This document shows positions 32,033-34,054 of a DNA stretch of 34,054 nucleotides, one piece after another. The DNA comes from Cruorifilaria tuberocauda (taxonomy: Eukaryota > Nematoda > Chromadorea > Rhabditida > Onchocercidae), in NCBI GenBank assembly GCA_013365365.1, contig JABVXU010000570.1, forward strand, positions 1 to 34,054. Reading direction: 5' to 3'. Made by a program: the position numbers and the translations under genes. The notes beneath the pieces were generated by a model. It had not been told where the DNA came from. It worked only from the letters and a program-made list of their open reading frames with translations, and did no database searches. The stretch's first letter is position 1. Each line of letters starts with the position of its first letter.

Positions 32033-34054
32033 ATGTTGTTCTATTTATCAAACACTACCGCTTATTATCTTATCATTTCCGTATTATCAGGTATGCTATT
32101 TTTAAGGTATTTTTATTAGCGTTCAAAAAAATTAAAATGAAATGATAAAAGATTAGCTAGTCGGTATTTCAATTTGACAGTTGAAAAAAAAAATCATAAA
32201 CCTCTCATAATACTTCGATACTATTAGAGAAATAAGTTCGTTAATATATTTTCTTAATAAAATAAAGAATCTTTTGTTTGAGCAAAAAAAAGAAAAAAAA
32301 AACAAAAAATAGAAAATCGATCAAAAAAAAAATTATTTAAAATATCATTACCGTAAGAAATTACAGTAAGAAACTACAGTAATGATGTCTTAAATAATTT
32401 TTTTTCTTTCATTGAAGTTTAGCCTTATAAAAAATCTTTTTGCAATTTTAAAAATTTGATAATCTCAACAAAAAAAACCTTTGATTAATATTTTATTACA
32501 GATATTCTTACAGTAGTAATATTTTTTTTTAATTATATTTTCTTACAGTAATAATATTTTTGGCACCGCTAATTATTTTACAAATGGAATGTGCCACACA
32601 AAAAAAGCAAACATATGAAATAACAAATTCAATGCGTAGTATTGCTACACCATTGGTGCAAGCACAACAATCACCACCAATTTATGCTAATAGAAATCCA
32701 CCTGCTATGGTACCAAATGTGCAACCATCAACTGGTATCATACCTGTTGAAGGAACACCAAATGCAGAATTAAAAGCTAATGCTAAAGTAATTCTTTTCT
32801 ATTTTTCTTATCAATTTCTAATTCTAATATTTGATATTTGAAAAAATTTGCAATTTCTTTTCACCTGAAAAATATTACTTTAATATTAAGTATTAATATT
32901 AAGTAATACTTTGAAATTTTATATTTTTTTGAAGCGAGAAAAAAAAATGTGATCAAAAATTTTTATTATTAAATTTATAAATAACAAATATTTGAGAGTG
33001 AGGAATTGAAATTGAGAAATAACAATGATGCTAATGATACAGCAATAAACAAAGCCTTATATTATACGATAAGATGATAATGAAATATTGCAATCAACAA
33101 AACAAAAAAAAAACAAATAGCAAAATTGTACGAAAATAAATAATGTGTTGAGTAAGTAATATATTATATGAATCAGTAATATTTATAATAAGTCTAAGTA
33201 ATATGTTCTATGAATATAAAGTAAAAAAAATGAATTACTTGTTATAAAGTAATATGTCATATGAATAAGTAATATATATAATAAGTATAAGTAATATGTT
33301 ATATGAATATAATGTGAACAGAAATAAATTACTTATTATAAAGTATAGGAGATTAAAAGATTACTGTAATGAAATAATTATGCAGAAAATTTATGATTTG
33401 ATGAATTTTTCATATAGCATTCATCTAGCAGCTATAATTATTTCTATCATCTCATTATATTTAATTTTTTTTTTAACAAATAATTAAAACTAAGCTTAAT
33501 TTTCCTCTTCTGAGCTTAATTTTAGCTTTATTCTTTTCTGCTAAGCTTAATTTTAACTTGATTTTAGCTTAATTTCCCTTTTCCAAGCTTAATTTTAGCT
33601 TTTCCTCTTTTATACTTAATCTTAGCTTAATTTTCCTCTTCCTTTAAATGAACCAAAAAAAAAATGAGCAGTAATTAAAAAGAATAGATGATTGATTACT
33701 TATTCAATATTACTTTTCTTTATTATCAATTCGTCGTAAAATTATGCATTATAATTATTCGTTATTATAGTTATTAATCATTATCATCATTTCTCTATTC
33801 ATTCCTATCTTAGTCTCATTTAATCTCCTTGAATTTAATCATCATTATTTTTTTTTCCACTGATTTTAAATCCAACTTTTGTAACTTTAGAAAAGCATCG
33901 CGAGAGAGAGTATGGAATTGGAAGGATCGAAAGAAAAGGAAAAAGATGCTGATAATAAAATTGATGAAAGAGGTGGAAGAGAAGGTGGAGAAGGAGCAGG
34001 AGGGGAAAGAGGAGAAGGAGAAGGACAAGGAGAAGGAAAGGGAGGAGGAGGGGG
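32033..34054 (+). CDS. Probable secreted/membrane protein with Glu/Gly-rich repeat (partial)
   Basis: Inferred exons 32033-32090, 32549-32787 and 33891-34054 (runs off the window); 153 residues visible. The phases agree (TCAG|GTATGC to TTACAG|TA; AAA|GTAATT to TTTAG|AAA). Residues 11-31 form one hydrophobic stretch (YYLIISVLSVIIFLAPLIIL) followed by QMECATQKKQ, which fits a signal peptide or signal anchor. Residues 36-99 are rich in Pro, Gln, Asn, Thr and Ala with no known domain. Residues 100-153 move from charged (KSIARESMELEGSKEKEKDA) to a Glu/Gly repeat of EGGEG, GEGEG and GQGEG type. Exon 1 and its link to exon 2 rest on phase match plus the continuity of the hydrophobic segment; exon 3 could belong to another transcript with its own ATG (33912). 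I do not recognise the family. The third exon is almost pure purine on this strand. Confidence 0.5.
32505..32559 (+). repeat. Duplicated 3' splice-site segment
   Basis: TTCTTACAGTARTAATATTT occurs at 32505 and, with small changes, at 32540, so two AG acceptors stand 35 bases apart. The downstream one gives the open frame used in the model; the upstream one would bring in an in-frame TAA. Confidence 0.75.
33155..33341. repeat. 93-94 bp tandem duplication
   Basis: Copies 33155-33247 and 33248-33341 are similar throughout (AGTAATATNTNATATGAAT, then AATAAGT, then GAATTACTTNTTATAA). Each has an internal half-repeat of AGTAATAT...TATGAAT. It lies in intron 2 of the plus-strand gene; the open frame at 33296-33487 runs partly through it and is not supported. 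Confidence 0.85.
33490..33645. repeat. AAGCTTAATTTT-type minisatellite
   Basis: Seven or so direct copies of (A/G)AGCTTAATTTT or TTAGCTTAATTT separated by CT-rich spacers (CCTCTTC, CCCTTTTCC). The array lies in intron 2 of the plus-strand gene. Confidence 0.85.

Noticed and set aside
32560..32841. Start at TTG (32560) for the plus-strand protein
   Set aside because: Nematode translation normally needs ATG. The frame is open upstream to a good acceptor and continues a hydrophobic segment from an ATG exon at 32033.

Overview
The window is nuclear DNA from a nematode, most likely an onchocercid filarial worm. The evidence is a nematode cuticle collagen gene, about three-quarters A+T by eye, many short to medium introns with short pyrimidine-rich 3' splice sites ending in AG, and acceptor-like sites just upstream of start codons where a spliced leader could be attached. 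There is no sign of prokaryotic gene organisation or CRISPR. The species cannot be fixed from the sequence alone. Every gene is split into small exons, so unspliced ORFs mislead here; all models below were built by hand from reading frame, splice sites and phase.

Layout. (1) 1821-4903, minus strand: a nine-exon cuticle collagen (about 408 aa), with a possible shorter 370-aa ending in exon 7. A 111-bp tandem duplication lies just upstream of its start. (2) 7835-8881, minus: a three-exon small protein (134 aa) with two membrane segments, tentatively like complex I subunit NDUFC2. (3) 10887-22095, minus: a 25-exon protein kinase N gene (1077 aa) with three HR1 repeats, a C2-like domain, a proline-rich linker, an AGC kinase domain and a C-terminal tail. 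The join is open from start to stop and every exon phase agrees. (4) 22.1-28.7 kb: a repeat-rich, gene-poor stretch with a dispersed 137-bp repeat pair. At its far end, 28757-28832 (minus) is a GC-richer candidate first exon, perhaps a distal start of the kinase gene. (5) 28.9-32.0 kb: intergenic, with paired palindromes and an odd G+C-rich CACGGAG triplet. (6) 32033-34054, plus: the 5' part of a gene for a probably secreted or membrane-anchored protein, with a signal-like N-terminus, a Pro/Gln-rich middle and a Glu/Gly-rich repeat that runs off the window.

The genes do not form an evident pathway. The three on the minus strand are separated by 2-3 kb, so an operon is unlikely. The collagen belongs to cuticle assembly, the kinase to Rho-GTPase and PDK1 signalling, and the small protein perhaps to mitochondrial respiration. 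I found no convincing new biological system. The most useful leads are the alternative collagen ends, the candidate distal first exon of the kinase gene, the partial Glu/Gly-rich secreted protein, and several local duplications.
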